A stretch of DNA of 21,780 nucleotides from an uncultured Porphyromonas sp. GTDB taxonomy: Bacteria; Bacteroidota; Bacteroidia; Bacteroidales; Porphyromonadaceae. Location of the stretch: contig CAMCJO010000002.1 in the NCBI GenBank assembly GCA_945875135.1, forward strand, positions 1 through 21,780. The letters are read 5' to 3'. Positions 7,566 through 16,200 of the stretch are shown piece after piece. Position 1 is the stretch's first letter; the number at the start of each line of letters is the position of its first letter. The notes under the pieces were generated by a model that saw only the letters and a list, made by a program, of their open reading frames with translations, was not told where the DNA came from and did not search any database. The position numbers were made by a program, and so were the translations under genes.

Positions 7566-7656
7566 GCGTAGTAGATAGTGAGTAGCGGGTCCTCACGAGC
7601 GACTAGAGCCGATTAGAGCTTACCGCAAGAGCCCTCCTATCCACTATCTACTACGC
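7566..7656. repeat. perfect 15-bp inverted repeat around a 61-base spacer
   Basis: GCGTAGTAGATAGTG at 7566-7580 is the exact reverse complement of CACTATCTACTACGC at 7642-7656. The arms start eight bases after the recombinase-HPF stop and end 49 bases before the promoter -33 box. Two further copies of TACGCACT follow at 7652-7659 and 7673-7680. No U-run follows the right arm, so it is not a normal terminator; it may be an RNA-processing or protecting stem, or a two-site operator. The region 7559-7705 holds no gene. Confidence 0.7.
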
Positions 7657-7705
7657 ACTATCGCACTCTTGGTACGCACTTTTTGGAAAGAAAGTTGCCC
7701 GAAAG

Positions 7706-7737
7706 TTTGGGGGTTTCCAAAATAGTTCGTACATTTG
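7706..7737 (+). promoter_or_regulatory. Bacteroidota promoter for tRNA-Tyr, tRNA-Thr and tuf
   Basis: TTTG at 7706-7709, a 20-base spacer and TACATTTG at 7730-7737 match the primary sigma consensus of Bacteroidota (TTTG, N19-21, TAnnTTTG) without mismatch. Transcription should start near 7744, about 68 bases before tRNA-Tyr. The leader holds a small hairpin (arms 7765-7769 and 7774-7778). This is the best promoter in the window. Confidence 0.88.
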
Positions 7738-7811
7738 CACTCAGTTTGTGATGCCATTCATCTCTCTCAAGCGTGAGAAGTGCCTTGGCCACACAGATCG
7801 AAACAGCAATC

Positions 7812-7894
7812 GGGCAGTTACCAGAGTGGCCAAATGGGGCTGACTGTAACTCAGCTGGCGCAAGCCTACGGTGGTTCGAATCCATCACTGCCCA
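7812..7894 (+). tRNA. tRNA-Tyr (anticodon GTA)
   Basis: The acceptor arms GGGCAGT (7812-7818) and ACTGCCC (7887-7893) pair fully, with discriminator A7894. The anticodon stem GCTGA/TCAGC encloses loop CTGTAAC with GTA at 7846-7848. The long variable arm (about 7856-7870) is the class II form required for bacterial tRNA-Tyr. The T loop reads TTCGAAT. CCA is not encoded. It lies ten bases before tRNA-Thr, in the tuf transcript. Confidence 0.95.
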
Positions 7895-7904
7895 CACACG
7901 ACAT

Positions 7905-7976
<72 letters not shown>

Positions 7977-8075
7977 CTAGATATGGCAGCACCTAGCACA
8001 CAGATCCCAGTGAGACTGTGGAGGGTGGTTAGCCTTTGTAACGAACAAGATTAAGACAAACATAAGAACAAGGTT

Positions 8076-9263
8076 ATGGCTAAAGAACATTTTCAAAGGA
8101 CGAAACCACACGTCAACATCGGTACCATCGGTCACGTAGACCACGGTAAGACTACGCTAACCGCAGCAATCACCAAGGTATTGGCTGACGCAGGCTTCTC
8201 AGAGGCTCGCTCATTTGACTCTATCGACAACGCACCCGAGGAGAAGGAGCGTGGTATCACCATCAACTCTTCACACGTTGAGTACGAGACTGCAAATCGT
8301 CACTACGCACACGTAGACTGCCCGGGCCACGCCGACTATGTCAAGAACATGGTTACTGGTGCTGCTCAGATGGACGGTGCTATCATCGTAGTTGCTGCTA
8401 CTGATGGTCCTATGCCTCAGACTCGTGAGCACATCCTACTAGCACGTCAGGTCAACGTACCTCGTCTAGTTGTCTTTATGAACAAGTGTGACCTTGTTGA
8501 TGACGAGGAGATGCTTGAGCTCGTAGAGATGGATATGCGTGAGCTACTCAGCTTCTACAACTTCGACGGAGATAACACTCCAGTCATCCGTGGTTCTGCT
8601 CTGGGTGCTCTCAATGGTGAGCCTCAGTGGGTAGAGAAGGTCATGGAGCTCATGGAGGCTGTAGATACTTGGATCCCACTACCTGAGCGTGACATCGACA
8701 AGCCCTTCCTGATGCCTGTGGAGGACGTATTCTCTATCACAGGTCGTGGTACCGTCGCTACTGGTCGTATCGAGACTGGTGTCGTTAAGGTCAACGACGA
8801 GGTTCAGATCATCGGTCTAGGTGCTGAGGGTAAGAAGAGCGTCGTAACTGGCGTGGAAATGTTCCGCAAGATCCTTGATGAGGGTGAGGCTGGTGATAAC
8901 GTAGGTCTCCTACTCCGTGGTATCGACAAGGACGAGATCAAGCGCGGTATGGTCCTCGCACACCCAGGACAGGTTAAGCCTCACGATCACTTCAAGGCTG
9001 AGGTCTATATCCTGAAGAAGGAAGAGGGTGGTCGTCACACACCATTCCACAACAAGTACCGTCCTCAGTTCTACATCCGTACGCTAGACGTAACGGGCGA
9101 GATCACACTCCCAGAGGGTGTAGAGATGGTTATGCCTGGTGATAATGTCACCATCGACGTCAAGCTCATCTCTCCAGTAGCTTGTAGCGTAGGTCTACGC
9201 TTCGCTATCCGTGAGGGTGGTCGTACAGTCGGTGCTGGTCAGATCACCTCACTAGAGGACTAA
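8076..9263 (+). CDS. tuf: elongation factor Tu
   Basis: The 395-residue GTPase brings aminoacyl-tRNA to the ribosomal A site. The nucleotide-binding motifs are intact: G1 GHVDHGKT (19-26), the switch I region with RGITI (59-63), G3 DCPGH (81-85, with the GTPase-activating His85), G4 NKCD (136-139) and G5 SAL near 174. Domains 2 and 3 follow at normal length. Codon choice is strongly biased, as expected of a highly expressed gene. It is downstream of two tRNA genes and their promoter, so it is probably in the same primary transcript. A weak box, TAGCCTTTG near 8033, has one base too many between TA and TTTG to count as a promoter. Only one copy is seen in this window. Confidence 0.98.
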   Translation: MAKEHFQRTKPHVNIGTIGHVDHGKTTLTAAITKVLADAGFSEARSFDSIDNAPEEKERGITINSSHVEYETANRHYAHVDCPGHADYVKNMVTGAAQMDGAIIVVAATDGPMPQTREHILLARQVNVPRLVVFMNKCDLVDDEEMLELVEMDMRELLSFYNFDGDNTPVIRGSALGALNGEPQWVEKVMELMEAVDTWIPLPERDIDKPFLMPVEDVFSITGRGTVATGRIETGVVKVNDEVQIIGLGAEGKKSVVTGVEMFRKILDEGEAGDNVGLLLRGIDKDEIKRGMVLAHPGQVKPHDHFKAEVYILKKEEGGRHTPFHNKYRPQFYIRTLDVTGEITLPEGVEMVMPGDNVTIDVKLISPVACSVGLRFAIREGGRTVGAGQITSLED

Positions 9264-9336
9264 TAACTCTCTGCTGACTTGGCCTCTGGCTCATCTAGAG
9301 CCTGCTTAAGGTCAGACAGCAACCTTAACTTCTCCC

Positions 9337-9403
9337 AACTCCCTCCCCCACTAAATATGGACTCACTCCTCTAGGAGCAAAGGCCATAGTGGGAGGGGGA
9401 GTT
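9337..9403 (+). terminator. probable terminator or attenuator after tuf
   Basis: Arms at 9337-9353 (AACTCCCTCCCCCACTA) and 9387-9403 (TAGTGGGAGGGGGAGTT) pair over 17 positions with one G-U and one C-A mismatch. The loop may fold again (TATGG 9356-9360 with CCATA 9384-9388). Only a short TTTT run follows, at 9413-9416, so termination may be partial. Two smaller hairpins precede it (arms 9288-9292/9298-9302 and 9306-9312/9322-9328). Confidence 0.6.
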
Positions 9404-9483
9404 ACGAGGAGTTTTCACCTCCACAATCATCATCTCTAGCAGATCGAGTCTTCTGACTAATTAGGACTCACAGACTGCGCACA

Positions 9484-9513
9484 ACACGTCCGAGACTAAG
9501 TAGTCAGACGTGT
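9484..9513 (+). other. stable hairpin just upstream of tRNA-Trp
   Basis: ACACGTC (9484-9490) pairs with GACGTGT (9507-9513), and inside it GACT (9494-9497) pairs with AGTC (9502-9505). It ends 18 bases before tRNA-Trp and has no U-run, so RNA processing is more likely than termination. Another pair of arms, GAGTC/GACTC, is at 9446-9450 and 9465-9469. No gene was found in 9264-9531. Confidence 0.5.
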
Positions 9514-9531
9514 ACGAGACGATGCTAACAT

Positions 9532-9604
9532 ACGGGTTTAGCTCAGTTGGTAGAGCACAGGTCTCCAAAACCTGGTGTCGGGAGTTCGAGCCTCTCAACC
9601 CGTG
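9532..9604 (+). tRNA. tRNA-Trp (anticodon CCA)
   Basis: The acceptor arms ACGGGTT (9532-9538) and AACCCGT (9597-9603) pair fully, with discriminator G9604. The anticodon stem CAGGT/ACCTG encloses CTCCAAA with CCA at 9565-9567. The D arm has GCTCAGTTGGTAGAGC and the T loop TTCGAGC. CCA is not encoded. The secE start is only 19 bases downstream, so the tRNA is probably cut out of the secE messenger. Confidence 0.96.
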
Positions 9605-9623
9605 CAAACTATAAGATGCTCTT

Positions 9624-9824
9624 ATGAACTTTTTCAAGCGTACAGGTTCCTACATCAAGAACTGCTACAATGAGTTGGTACACAAAGTTAGCTGGCCCAG
9701 TCGTAGCGAACTGATCAATAGCACAGTGGTCGTCATGATCGCTTCGGTGATTATCGCCATCTTTGTCGCAGGCGTAGACTTTGTCTTCCAGCAGCTCATG
9801 CAGTTTGTGTACGGGCTCGTCTAG
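9624..9824 (+). CDS. secE: preprotein translocase subunit SecE
   Basis: The 66-residue protein is the short, single-span form of SecE, which clamps SecY in the protein-export channel. An amphipathic N-terminal helix with KVSWPSRSEL (residues 21-30, the hallmark [KT]VxWPxxxE) precedes one membrane segment at about 33-57. The position between tRNA-Trp and nusG is the usual one in Bacteroidota and many other bacteria. The ATG at 9624 gives the complete family length. A 213-base structured spacer separates it from nusG. Confidence 0.95.
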   Translation: MNFFKRTGSYIKNCYNELVHKVSWPSRSELINSTVVVMIASVIIAIFVAGVDFVFQQLMQFVYGLV

Positions 9825-9843
9825 ACTGTGCATCCAGTAGAGA

Positions 9844-9894
9844 GCATTGACATATTAAGCCTAGAGAGATAAGCAAGAGTCTAGGGGGCAATGT
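9844..9894 (+). other. nested stem-loop in the secE-nusG spacer
   Basis: GCATTG (9844-9849) can pair with CAATGT (9889-9894, one G-U), and CCTAGA (9860-9865) with TCTAGG (9880-9885) inside it. Further hairpins follow: CTACT and GTAAA (9956-9960, 9966-9970) with TTTAC and AGTAG (9974-9978, 9981-9985), and ACGG/CCGT (9992-9995, 10001-10004). No reading frame, U-run or consensus promoter was seen in 9825-10037. Confidence 0.4.
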
Positions 9895-10037
9895 GCGACA
9901 TCAGCACAGCAGACCCCAGCCAGGGTTTGTAAGGTCCCATAGTTATGTCGCTTATCTACTATTGAGTAAAGGCTTTACCGAGTAGTCAAAAACGGATCAA
10001 CCGTATTCTATCATCGAATCTAATCTAAACTAAAGAC

Positions 10038-10601
10038 ATGAGTCAAGATTCACAACCCATGAGATTTTACGTCCTTCGTGTCCTCAGCGGACAGGAAAAG
10101 AAAGTCTGTGAGTATATAGAAGCGGCTAAGTCCAATGGAACTTTAGGCTCGTACGTACGTCGTGTACTAGTCCCCACCGAGCAGGTGGTCTCTCAGCGCA
10201 ATGGCAAGAAGGTGGTCAAAGAGCGCCCCTACATGCCTGGCTATGTGCTGGTGGAGGCTGCACTCGTTGGCGATACGGAGCACACGTTGTGTACGATACC
10301 TAATGTAATAGGTTTCTTGAACTCTCGCATGACTGACGGTCAGCTATCTCCAGAGCCCCTACGTACTCAAGAAGTACAGGCTCTCTTGGGACAAGCAGAT
10401 CGTGACGCTGAGGGCGCTGGACGTTTTGACGTTGAGTACAGCGTCGGCGAGTCTGTACGGATCATTGATGGTCCATTCTCAGACTTCTCAGCAACAATCG
10501 ACGAGGTCAAGAGTGATAAGAGAAAGCTCAAGGTGATGGTGAAGATCTTCGGAAGGAAGACTCCACTGGAGCTTGAATACACACAGGTCGAGAAGGAATA
10601 G
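10038..10601 (+). CDS. nusG: transcription termination/antitermination factor NusG
   Basis: The 187-residue protein binds RNA polymerase and links it to Rho or the ribosome. The N-terminal NGN domain has FYVLRVLSGQE (10-20) and the signature RPYMPGYVLVE (63-73). A linker rich in Glu, Asp and Ala (about 105-130) leads to the C-terminal KOW domain with VGESVRIIDGPFSDF (136-150). Length and order are normal. The start at 10038 gives the seven extra residues expected before the first strand; Met8 is a weaker alternative. It stands between secE and rplK as usual. Confidence 0.97.
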   Translation: MSQDSQPMRFYVLRVLSGQEKKVCEYIEAAKSNGTLGSYVRRVLVPTEQVVSQRNGKKVVKERPYMPGYVLVEAALVGDTEHTLCTIPNVIGFLNSRMTDGQLSPEPLRTQEVQALLGQADRDAEGAGRFDVEYSVGESVRIIDGPFSDFSATIDEVKSDKRKLKVMVKIFGRKTPLELEYTQVEKE

Positions 10602-10676
10602 GAGATTGTTACGGATCGAGCATACCGACTCATAGTTGCTCACATAGGTGTAGTGCTAACTCTCTCGGATAGCGTC

Positions 10677-10718
10677 GAGCAGTGGTCTAGCTTCCAACTA
10701 AAAGACCTCTACTCGCTC
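10677..10718 (+). promoter_or_regulatory. long stem-loop in the nusG-rplK spacer, possible leader element
   Basis: GAGC-AGT-GGTCT (10677-10688) pairs with AGACC-ACT-GCTC (within 10703-10718), 12 pairs interrupted by an internal TCT and one bulged C. A smaller hairpin (GAGCA/TGCTC, 10618-10622 and 10637-10641) precedes it. Ribosomal protein L1 represses its own rplK-rplA messenger in other bacteria, so a leader target is plausible, but I could not match a known L1 site. No gene lies in 10602-10789. Confidence 0.4.
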
Positions 10719-10789
10719 CACGAGGATACTACCCTAGATGCAGTGATGACCTCCGTGTGTATCTGTTTATAATATAATCGAATAACAAA

Positions 10790-11233
10790 ATGGCAAAAGA
10801 AGTTGCAGGGCAGCTTAAGCTGCAAATCAAAGGAGGGGCCGCTAACCCCTCGCCTCCTGTAGGCCCGGCACTTGGTGCTAAGGGTATCAACATCATGGAG
10901 TTTTGTAAGCAATTTAATGCCAGGACTCAGGATCGCGCTGGTAAGGTATTGCCAGTCGTGATAACCTACTATGCTGACAAGTCCTTTGACTTCATCGTCA
11001 AGACTCCTCCTGTAGCCGTACAGCTACTAGAGGCTAGTAAGGCTAAAGGCGGCTCAGCAGAACCCAACCGAATCAAAGTTGCTAAAGTCACTTGGGATCA
11101 AGTTAAGGCTATAGCAGAAGATAAGATGTCTGACCTCAACTGCTTCGCTGTCGAGTCGGCTATGAAAATGGTCGCTGGTACAGCTCGTAGTATGGGGATT
11201 AGTGTGACGGGTACGAAACCTGAGAATCTCTAA
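10790..11233 (+). CDS. rplK: 50S ribosomal protein L11
   Basis: The 147-residue protein binds 23S rRNA at the GTPase-associated centre and takes part in stringent-factor activation. The N-terminal domain has the hallmark [19 protein letters not shown] (20-38), and the C-terminal RNA-binding domain ends with [12 protein letters not shown]. Length is normal. An AT-rich leader (TATAATATAAT near 10769-10779) precedes the ATG, in place of a Shine-Dalgarno sequence. rplA follows after 15 bases, the conserved pair. Confidence 0.98.
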   Translation: MAKEVAGQLKLQIKGGAANPSPPVGPALGAKGINIMEFCKQFNARTQDRAGKVLPVVITYYADKSFDFIVKTPPVAVQLLEASKAKGGSAEPNRIKVAKVTWDQVKAIAEDKMSDLNCFAVESAMKMVAGTARSMGISVTGTKPENL

Positions 11234-11248
11234 TCGCAATCAACTGAA

Positions 11249-11953
11249 ATGAGTAAACTAACAAAAAATCAGAAGATAGTAGCGAGTAAGGTCGAAGCAG
11301 GCAAGTCCTATTCACTAGATGAGGCTTCCAAGCTTCTGAAGGAGATTACCTTCACGAAGTTTGACGCTTCAGTAGACATAGACATTCGCCTGGGTGTCGA
11401 CCCTCGCAAGGCTAATCAGATGGTGCGTGGCACTGTCTCACTGCCTCATGGTGTCGGTAAGGAGGTACGTGTCCTAGCACTCTGTACTCCAGATAAGGAG
11501 GCAGAGGCGCAAGCGGCTGGAGCCGACTATGTCGGTCTCGATGAGTACATCAACAAGATCAAGTCTGGATGGACTGACATCGATGTGATCATCACCATGC
11601 CTAGCGTCATGGGCAAGATCGGAGCTTTGGGTCGTGTACTAGGACCACGTGGTCTGATGCCTAACCCCAAGAGCGGTACCGTAACAAACGATATCGGCGC
11701 TGCTATCAAGGAGGTTAAGGCTGGTAAGATCGACTTCAAGGTCGACAAGGCAGGTATCATACATACCTCTGTGGGTAAGATCTCTTTTGATCCTAAGCAA
11801 ATTAGAGAAAACGCTAAGGAGTTCATCGACACGGTGGTACGCCTGAAACCTTCCTCTGCTAAGGGAACCTATATCAAGAGCATCTACCTCTCTACAACAA
11901 TGAGTGCAGGGATCAAAGTAGATCCCAAGTCAGTCGTATCCGTAGTAGAATAA
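11249..11953 (+). CDS. rplA: 50S ribosomal protein L1
   Basis: The 234-residue protein forms the mobile L1 stalk that helps deacylated tRNA leave, and it is the translational repressor of rplK-rplA in other bacteria. The signature [16 protein letters not shown] spans about residues 131-146, and the two-domain layout is complete: residues from both ends form domain I, and about 68-160 form domain II. It starts 15 bases after rplK and ends 28 bases before rplJ. Nothing unusual is visible. Confidence 0.98.
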   Translation: MSKLTKNQKIVASKVEAGKSYSLDEASKLLKEITFTKFDASVDIDIRLGVDPRKANQMVRGTVSLPHGVGKEVRVLALCTPDKEAEAQAAGADYVGLDEYINKIKSGWTDIDVIITMPSVMGKIGALGRVLGPRGLMPNPKSGTVTNDIGAAIKEVKAGKIDFKVDKAGIIHTSVGKISFDPKQIRENAKEFIDTVVRLKPSSAKGTYIKSIYLSTTMSAGIKVDPKSVVSVVE

Positions 11954-11981
11954 CGTCTCACCATCTAAGAAACACAATTCT

Positions 11982-12512
11982 ATGAAAAAGGAAACGAAGT
12001 CAACTGTCATCGAGCAGTTACACTCTTATATAGAGAGCTACCCCAACTTCTACTTGACCAACATCGAGGCACTCAATGCTGAGAAGACGAGCGAACTACG
12101 CCGTCTCTGCAATAAGAGTGGCGTCAAGCTGCTCGTAGTCAAGAACACGCTGATGCGTCGTGCCCTCAGCGAAATCGACTCTGTCGATTACGCAGAGCTC
12201 TACGAGTCTCTCAAGGGCAATACGGCGGTCATGTTCTCAGAGGTTGCTAATGCTCCTGCTAAAGCGATCAAGGCTTTCCGCTCTGACAATAAGGAACTCG
12301 GACGTCCCGACCTAAAGGCTGCGTACGTTCAAGAGGGCTTTTACATCGGAGCTGACCAACTCGAGACTCTTGTCAACATTAAGAGTCGCGAGGAGCTCAT
12401 TGCTGACGTTGTAGCTATGCTGGAGGGCCCAATCCAGGGCGTACTCGGACAGCTCGATTCAGCAGCTGGCACTATCCATGGGGTCTTAGATACCCTAGCC
12501 GAGAGGCAATAA
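11982..12512 (+). CDS. rplJ: 50S ribosomal protein L10
   Basis: The 176-residue protein is the base of the ribosomal stalk, holding L7/L12 dimers on 23S rRNA. The N-terminal RNA-binding half contains the LxVVKNTLMRRAL block (about 49-62) and the GNTAVMFS block (78-85); the C-terminal helix (about 136-174) binds L7/L12. Length is normal. In other bacteria L10 bound to L7/L12 represses its own messenger. The ATG at 11982 follows an A-rich leader, and rplL follows after 50 bases. Confidence 0.97.
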   Translation: MKKETKSTVIEQLHSYIESYPNFYLTNIEALNAEKTSELRRLCNKSGVKLLVVKNTLMRRALSEIDSVDYAELYESLKGNTAVMFSEVANAPAKAIKAFRSDNKELGRPDLKAAYVQEGFYIGADQLETLVNIKSREELIADVVAMLEGPIQGVLGQLDSAAGTIHGVLDTLAERQ

Positions 12513-12562
12513 ACATCTAAGAAATCACTTCAATCAGAAACAAACATAACATCAATACAGAC

Positions 12563-12937
12563 ATGGCAGATATAAAGGCTATTGCAGAGACTCTTGTTAA
12601 TCTCACAGTAAAGGAAGTAAGCGAGCTCAAGGAGCTCCTCAAGGAGGAGTATGGTATCGAGCCTGCAGCTGCAGCAGTCGCTGTAGCTGGTCCTGCAGCT
12701 GGTGCTGCAGCAGAGGCTGAGGAGAAGTCCTCTTTCGACGTTGTACTTAAGAGCTTTGGCGCTGCTAAGCTTGCAGTCGTTAAGGCTGTTAAGGAGCACG
12801 CAGGTCTTGGTCTCAAGGAGGCTAAGGAGCTAGTCGACGCTGCACCTACGAACATCAAGGAGGGTGTCGACAAGGCTACAGCTGAGGCTCTCAAGGCTGC
12901 ACTTGAGGAGGCTGGTGCTGAGGTTGAACTAAAGTAA
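12563..12937 (+). CDS. rplL: 50S ribosomal protein L7/L12
   Basis: The 124-residue acidic protein recruits translation factors to the ribosome. The N-terminal dimerisation and L10-binding domain covers about 1-33, a flexible Ala/Gly-rich hinge covers 34-55, and the globular domain with [15 protein letters not shown] (81-95) runs to the end. The hinge DNA is a run of GCA/GCT codons with repeated CTGCAG, so it is the most repetitive coding stretch of the cluster. A terminator-like hairpin starts 42 bases after the stop. Confidence 0.98.
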   Translation: MADIKAIAETLVNLTVKEVSELKELLKEEYGIEPAAAAVAVAGPAAGAAAEAEEKSSFDVVLKSFGAAKLAVVKAVKEHAGLGLKEAKELVDAAPTNIKEGVDKATAEALKAALEEAGAEVELK

Positions 12938-12978
12938 ACCCGCTTGACACCTGTCTGACACAGGTCATATTGGTTAAG

Positions 12979-13009
12979 GATTCCCCCCTCGATACGTATG
13001 GGGGGAGTT
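12979..13009 (+). terminator. terminator or attenuator hairpin between rplL and rpoB
   Basis: CCCCCC (12983-12988) pairs with GGGGGG (13000-13005), extended by the flanking bases (including a T-A and an A-T pair plus G-U wobbles), around an 11-base loop that contains the palindrome ATACGTAT. T-rich sequence follows (CTTTTCG, CTTTTGC, 13016-13031). The genes downstream are essential, so termination is probably partial or relieved by the candidate promoter at 13217-13248. The rest of the 333-base spacer 12938-13270 has small hairpins only (13063-13080, 13141-13160) and no gene. Confidence 0.7.
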
Positions 13010-13216
13010 CTTAGCCTTTTCGCATCTTTTGCTCTCTGGAGGCACCACCCACAGATGAAGCTGTCACAGTACGAAGTGACGCTCTCTACACGTTGAGGCG
13101 GTGTCTTGGACTGTCAGATAGGATTAGATACAAGTCTCTAGAGCTAGACTCTTATAGCTCGATCTCTCGAGTAGTAGCTCGCTACACGCTAGTGAGTATC
13201 TGCTCCCCCGACTCTC

Positions 13217-13248
13217 TTCGTGAGAGCAGCTCCTCTCCCCTACATTTA
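13217..13248 (+). promoter_or_regulatory. candidate second promoter for rpoB-rpoC
   Basis: TTCG (13217-13220), exactly 20 bases, then TACATTTA (13241-13248) matches TTTG-N20-TAnnTTTG with one mismatch in each box. Transcription would start near 13255, 16 bases before the ATG at 13271. The small inverted repeat CTCTC/GAGAG (13212-13216, 13222-13226) overlaps the -33 box. This position argues against a GTG start at 13220. Confidence 0.5.
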
Positions 13249-13270
13249 CCATTTCTCTCTGAAGCATACG

Positions 13271-16200
13271 ATGGCATCCAAACCAACTAATACTAGAAAG
13301 AGCTTCGCATCTATTGCTCATCCAATGGAGTACCCTGACTTCTTGGAGGTGCAGCTCAAATCTTTTCAGGACTTCTTTCAGCTCAATACTCCTGCCGAGA
13401 GTAGAAAGAAAGAGGGATTATTTAAAGTCTTCTCTGAGAACTTCCCCATCGAAGACACTCGCAACAACTTCAAGCTTCTATTTGAAGACTACTTCGTCGA
13501 TCCTCCCAAGTATTCGATAGAGGAGTGCTTGCGTCGTGGTCTGACCTATAGCGTCCCCCTAAGAGCCAAGCTCAAGCTCACCTGCGAAGACCCCGAGCAC
13601 GAAGACTTTGAGTCCACCGTACAGGACGTCTTCCTAGGTTCGATCCCCTATATGACACCTGCCGGGACCTTTGTCATCAATGGTGCAGAGAGAGTAGTCG
13701 TATCTCAGCTACACCGCTCACCGGGAGTCTTCTTTGGATCTAGTCTACACAACAACGGGACGAGACTCTACTCGGCTCGTATCATCCCATTCAAGGGGTC
13801 GTGGATCGAGTTCGCTACTGATACGAACAACGAGCTATACGCTTACATCGATCGTAAGAAAAAGCTCCCCATCACGACCCTCCTACGTGCCATCGGCTAT
13901 GAGACAGACAAAGACATCCTCGACCTCTTTGGCATCGCTGAGGAGATCCCTGTCACGCTAGAGTCGCTACAGGCTAACTATGGACGACAGCTAGCTGCCT
14001 CCGTCATACTGAAGTATTACGATGAGGAGAGCGAGGAGGAGACAGGAGAGACTGAGACCTTCGCACGATACAATACGCTCGTAGAGCAAAATGCTATCCT
14101 AGACGAAGACAACGCTCAGGTCATCCTAGAGAATGGTATCGAGACCATCCTCCTACGTCGTGACTTAGCCACATCTGATCAGGAGTCTACAGACCAAGAG
14201 GTCATGGACTACTCGATCATCTTTAACACGCTCAAGCGTGACTCAGCCAACTCTGAGCAGGCTGCCTACAACTTCATCTACAACCTCCTACGCAACTCTA
14301 CTCCACCCGATGATCAGAGTGCTAAGGAGATCTTCAACAACATCTTCTTCTCAGAGAAGCGCTATGACCTAGGCGATGTAGGGCGCTACAAGATCAATAG
14401 CAAGCTAGGACTAGACATAGATCCCAACGTCAAGATCCTCACAGCTGAGGATATCGTTGCGATCATACGTCATCTGATCAAGCTAGTCAATGGTAAGGCT
14501 CCTGTCGATGACATCGACCACCTCTCCAACCGTCGTGTTAGGACCGTAGGCGAGCAACTATACAACCAGTTTAGTATAGGTCTAAGTCGTATGGCTCGTA
14601 CGGTCAAGGAGCGTATGAACGTACGTGACAGCGAGGTCTTTACTCCCGTCGATCTAGTCAACTCTAAGACGATCGCATCGGTTGTCAACAGCTTCTTTGG
14701 GACCAACGCACTCTCACAGTTTATGGATCAGCAGAATCCACTCTCTGAGATCACGCACAAGCGTCGTCTGTCAGCACTAGGACCTGGCGGTCTGACTCGA
14801 GATCGTGCAGGCTTTGAGGTGCGAGACGTACACTACACTCATTATGGTCGTCTCTGTCCTATCGAGACGCCTGAGGGTCCAAACATCGGACTCATCTCCT
14901 CGCTTTGTGTCTATGCAAAGATCAACGAACTAGGCTTCATCACGACGCCTTATCGTAATGTCAAGAAGGGTACGGTAAGCTTTGAAGACTCCGAGCTTGC
15001 CTACTTTACGGCTGAAGAAGAGGAGGACAAGACCGTAGCTCAGGGTAACGCTCCCCTAGACGACGACGGACACTTCATCCGCTCTCGTGTCAAGGCGCGT
15101 TATGGGGCTGACTTCCCCGTTGTGGAGCCTGATGAGGTAGACCTGATGGACGTCTCTCCGACGCAGATCGCTTCGATTGCTGCTTCGCTCATTCCATTCC
15201 TCGAGCACGACGATGCTAACCGTGCCCTCATGGGATCGAACATGATGCGTCAGGCCGTACCGCTACTGACACCCGAGGCTCCTATCGTAGGCACAGGCAT
15301 CGAGCGCAGACTAGTCTCAGACTCTCGTACTCAGATAGAGGCTGCGGGCGACGGCGTGGTCGTTTATGTCGATGCCACCAAGATCGTGGTCGACTATGAC
15401 CGCACAGAGGAGGAGGAGCTTGTCAGCTTTGAGCCCTCAGAGGTTACCTACAAGCTACCTAAGTATCGCAAGACAAATCAATCTACAACGATAGACCTAA
15501 GCCCCGTCTGCCGCAAGGGAGACCGAGTCACCAAGGGGCAGATACTCACCGAGGGCTTCTCCACACAAGATGGCGAGCTAGCACTCGGACGCAATATCTT
15601 GGCCGCTTACATGCCTTGGAAGGGGTACAACTACGAGGATGCGATCGTACTCAACGAGCGTGTCGTCTCAGAGGATCTCTTCACCTCTATACATGTCGAT
15701 GAGTACTCACTCGACGTACGTGAGACGAAGCGCGGCATGGAGGAGTTTACGGCAGACATCCCCAACGTAAGTGAGGAAGCAACCAAAGACCTCGACGCTA
15801 ACGGTATCGTTCGTGTCGGTGCTCGCATCGTACCGGGCGACATCCTAGTAGGTAAGATTACGCCAAAGGGCGAGTCCGACCCCACCCCTGAGGAGAAGCT
15901 ACTCTTAGCCATCTTTGGCGACAAGGCGGGTGATGTCAAGGACGCTTCGCTCAAGGCTTCGCCCTCACTCAAGGGTGTCGTCATCGACACAAAGCTCTAC
16001 TCACGAGCCAATCGTAAGGGAGGTATAGCCGCAACCCGCAAGATCAACCAGCGCTACGAGGAGGAGCTCTCCAAGCTACAAACGGCACTCAAGGACGAGC
16101 TAGTCTCCAAGCTGCAGATCATCCTCAAGAAGCACAAGACCACAGCAACAGACTTCGTCGACTACATCGGTGTCGTCAAGGTCAAGGCTGGTACACGCAT

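Noticed and set aside
8028..8042. Promoter before tuf at TAGCCTTTG
   Set aside because: Three bases separate TA and TTTG where two are required, and no TTTG box lies 20 bases upstream.
12659..12720. CTGCAG-rich repeat in rplL as a DNA repeat element
   Set aside because: It encodes the normal Ala-rich hinge of L7/L12 and is explained by the protein.
12517..12894. 125-codon minus-strand frame across rplL
   Set aside because: It is low-complexity Ala/Ser-rich antisense of the L7/L12 hinge, not a gene.
13220..13270. GTG start extending RpoB by 17 residues
   Set aside because: The extension does not resemble RpoB N-termini, and the candidate promoter with predicted start near 13255 lies inside it; ATG 13271 fits.
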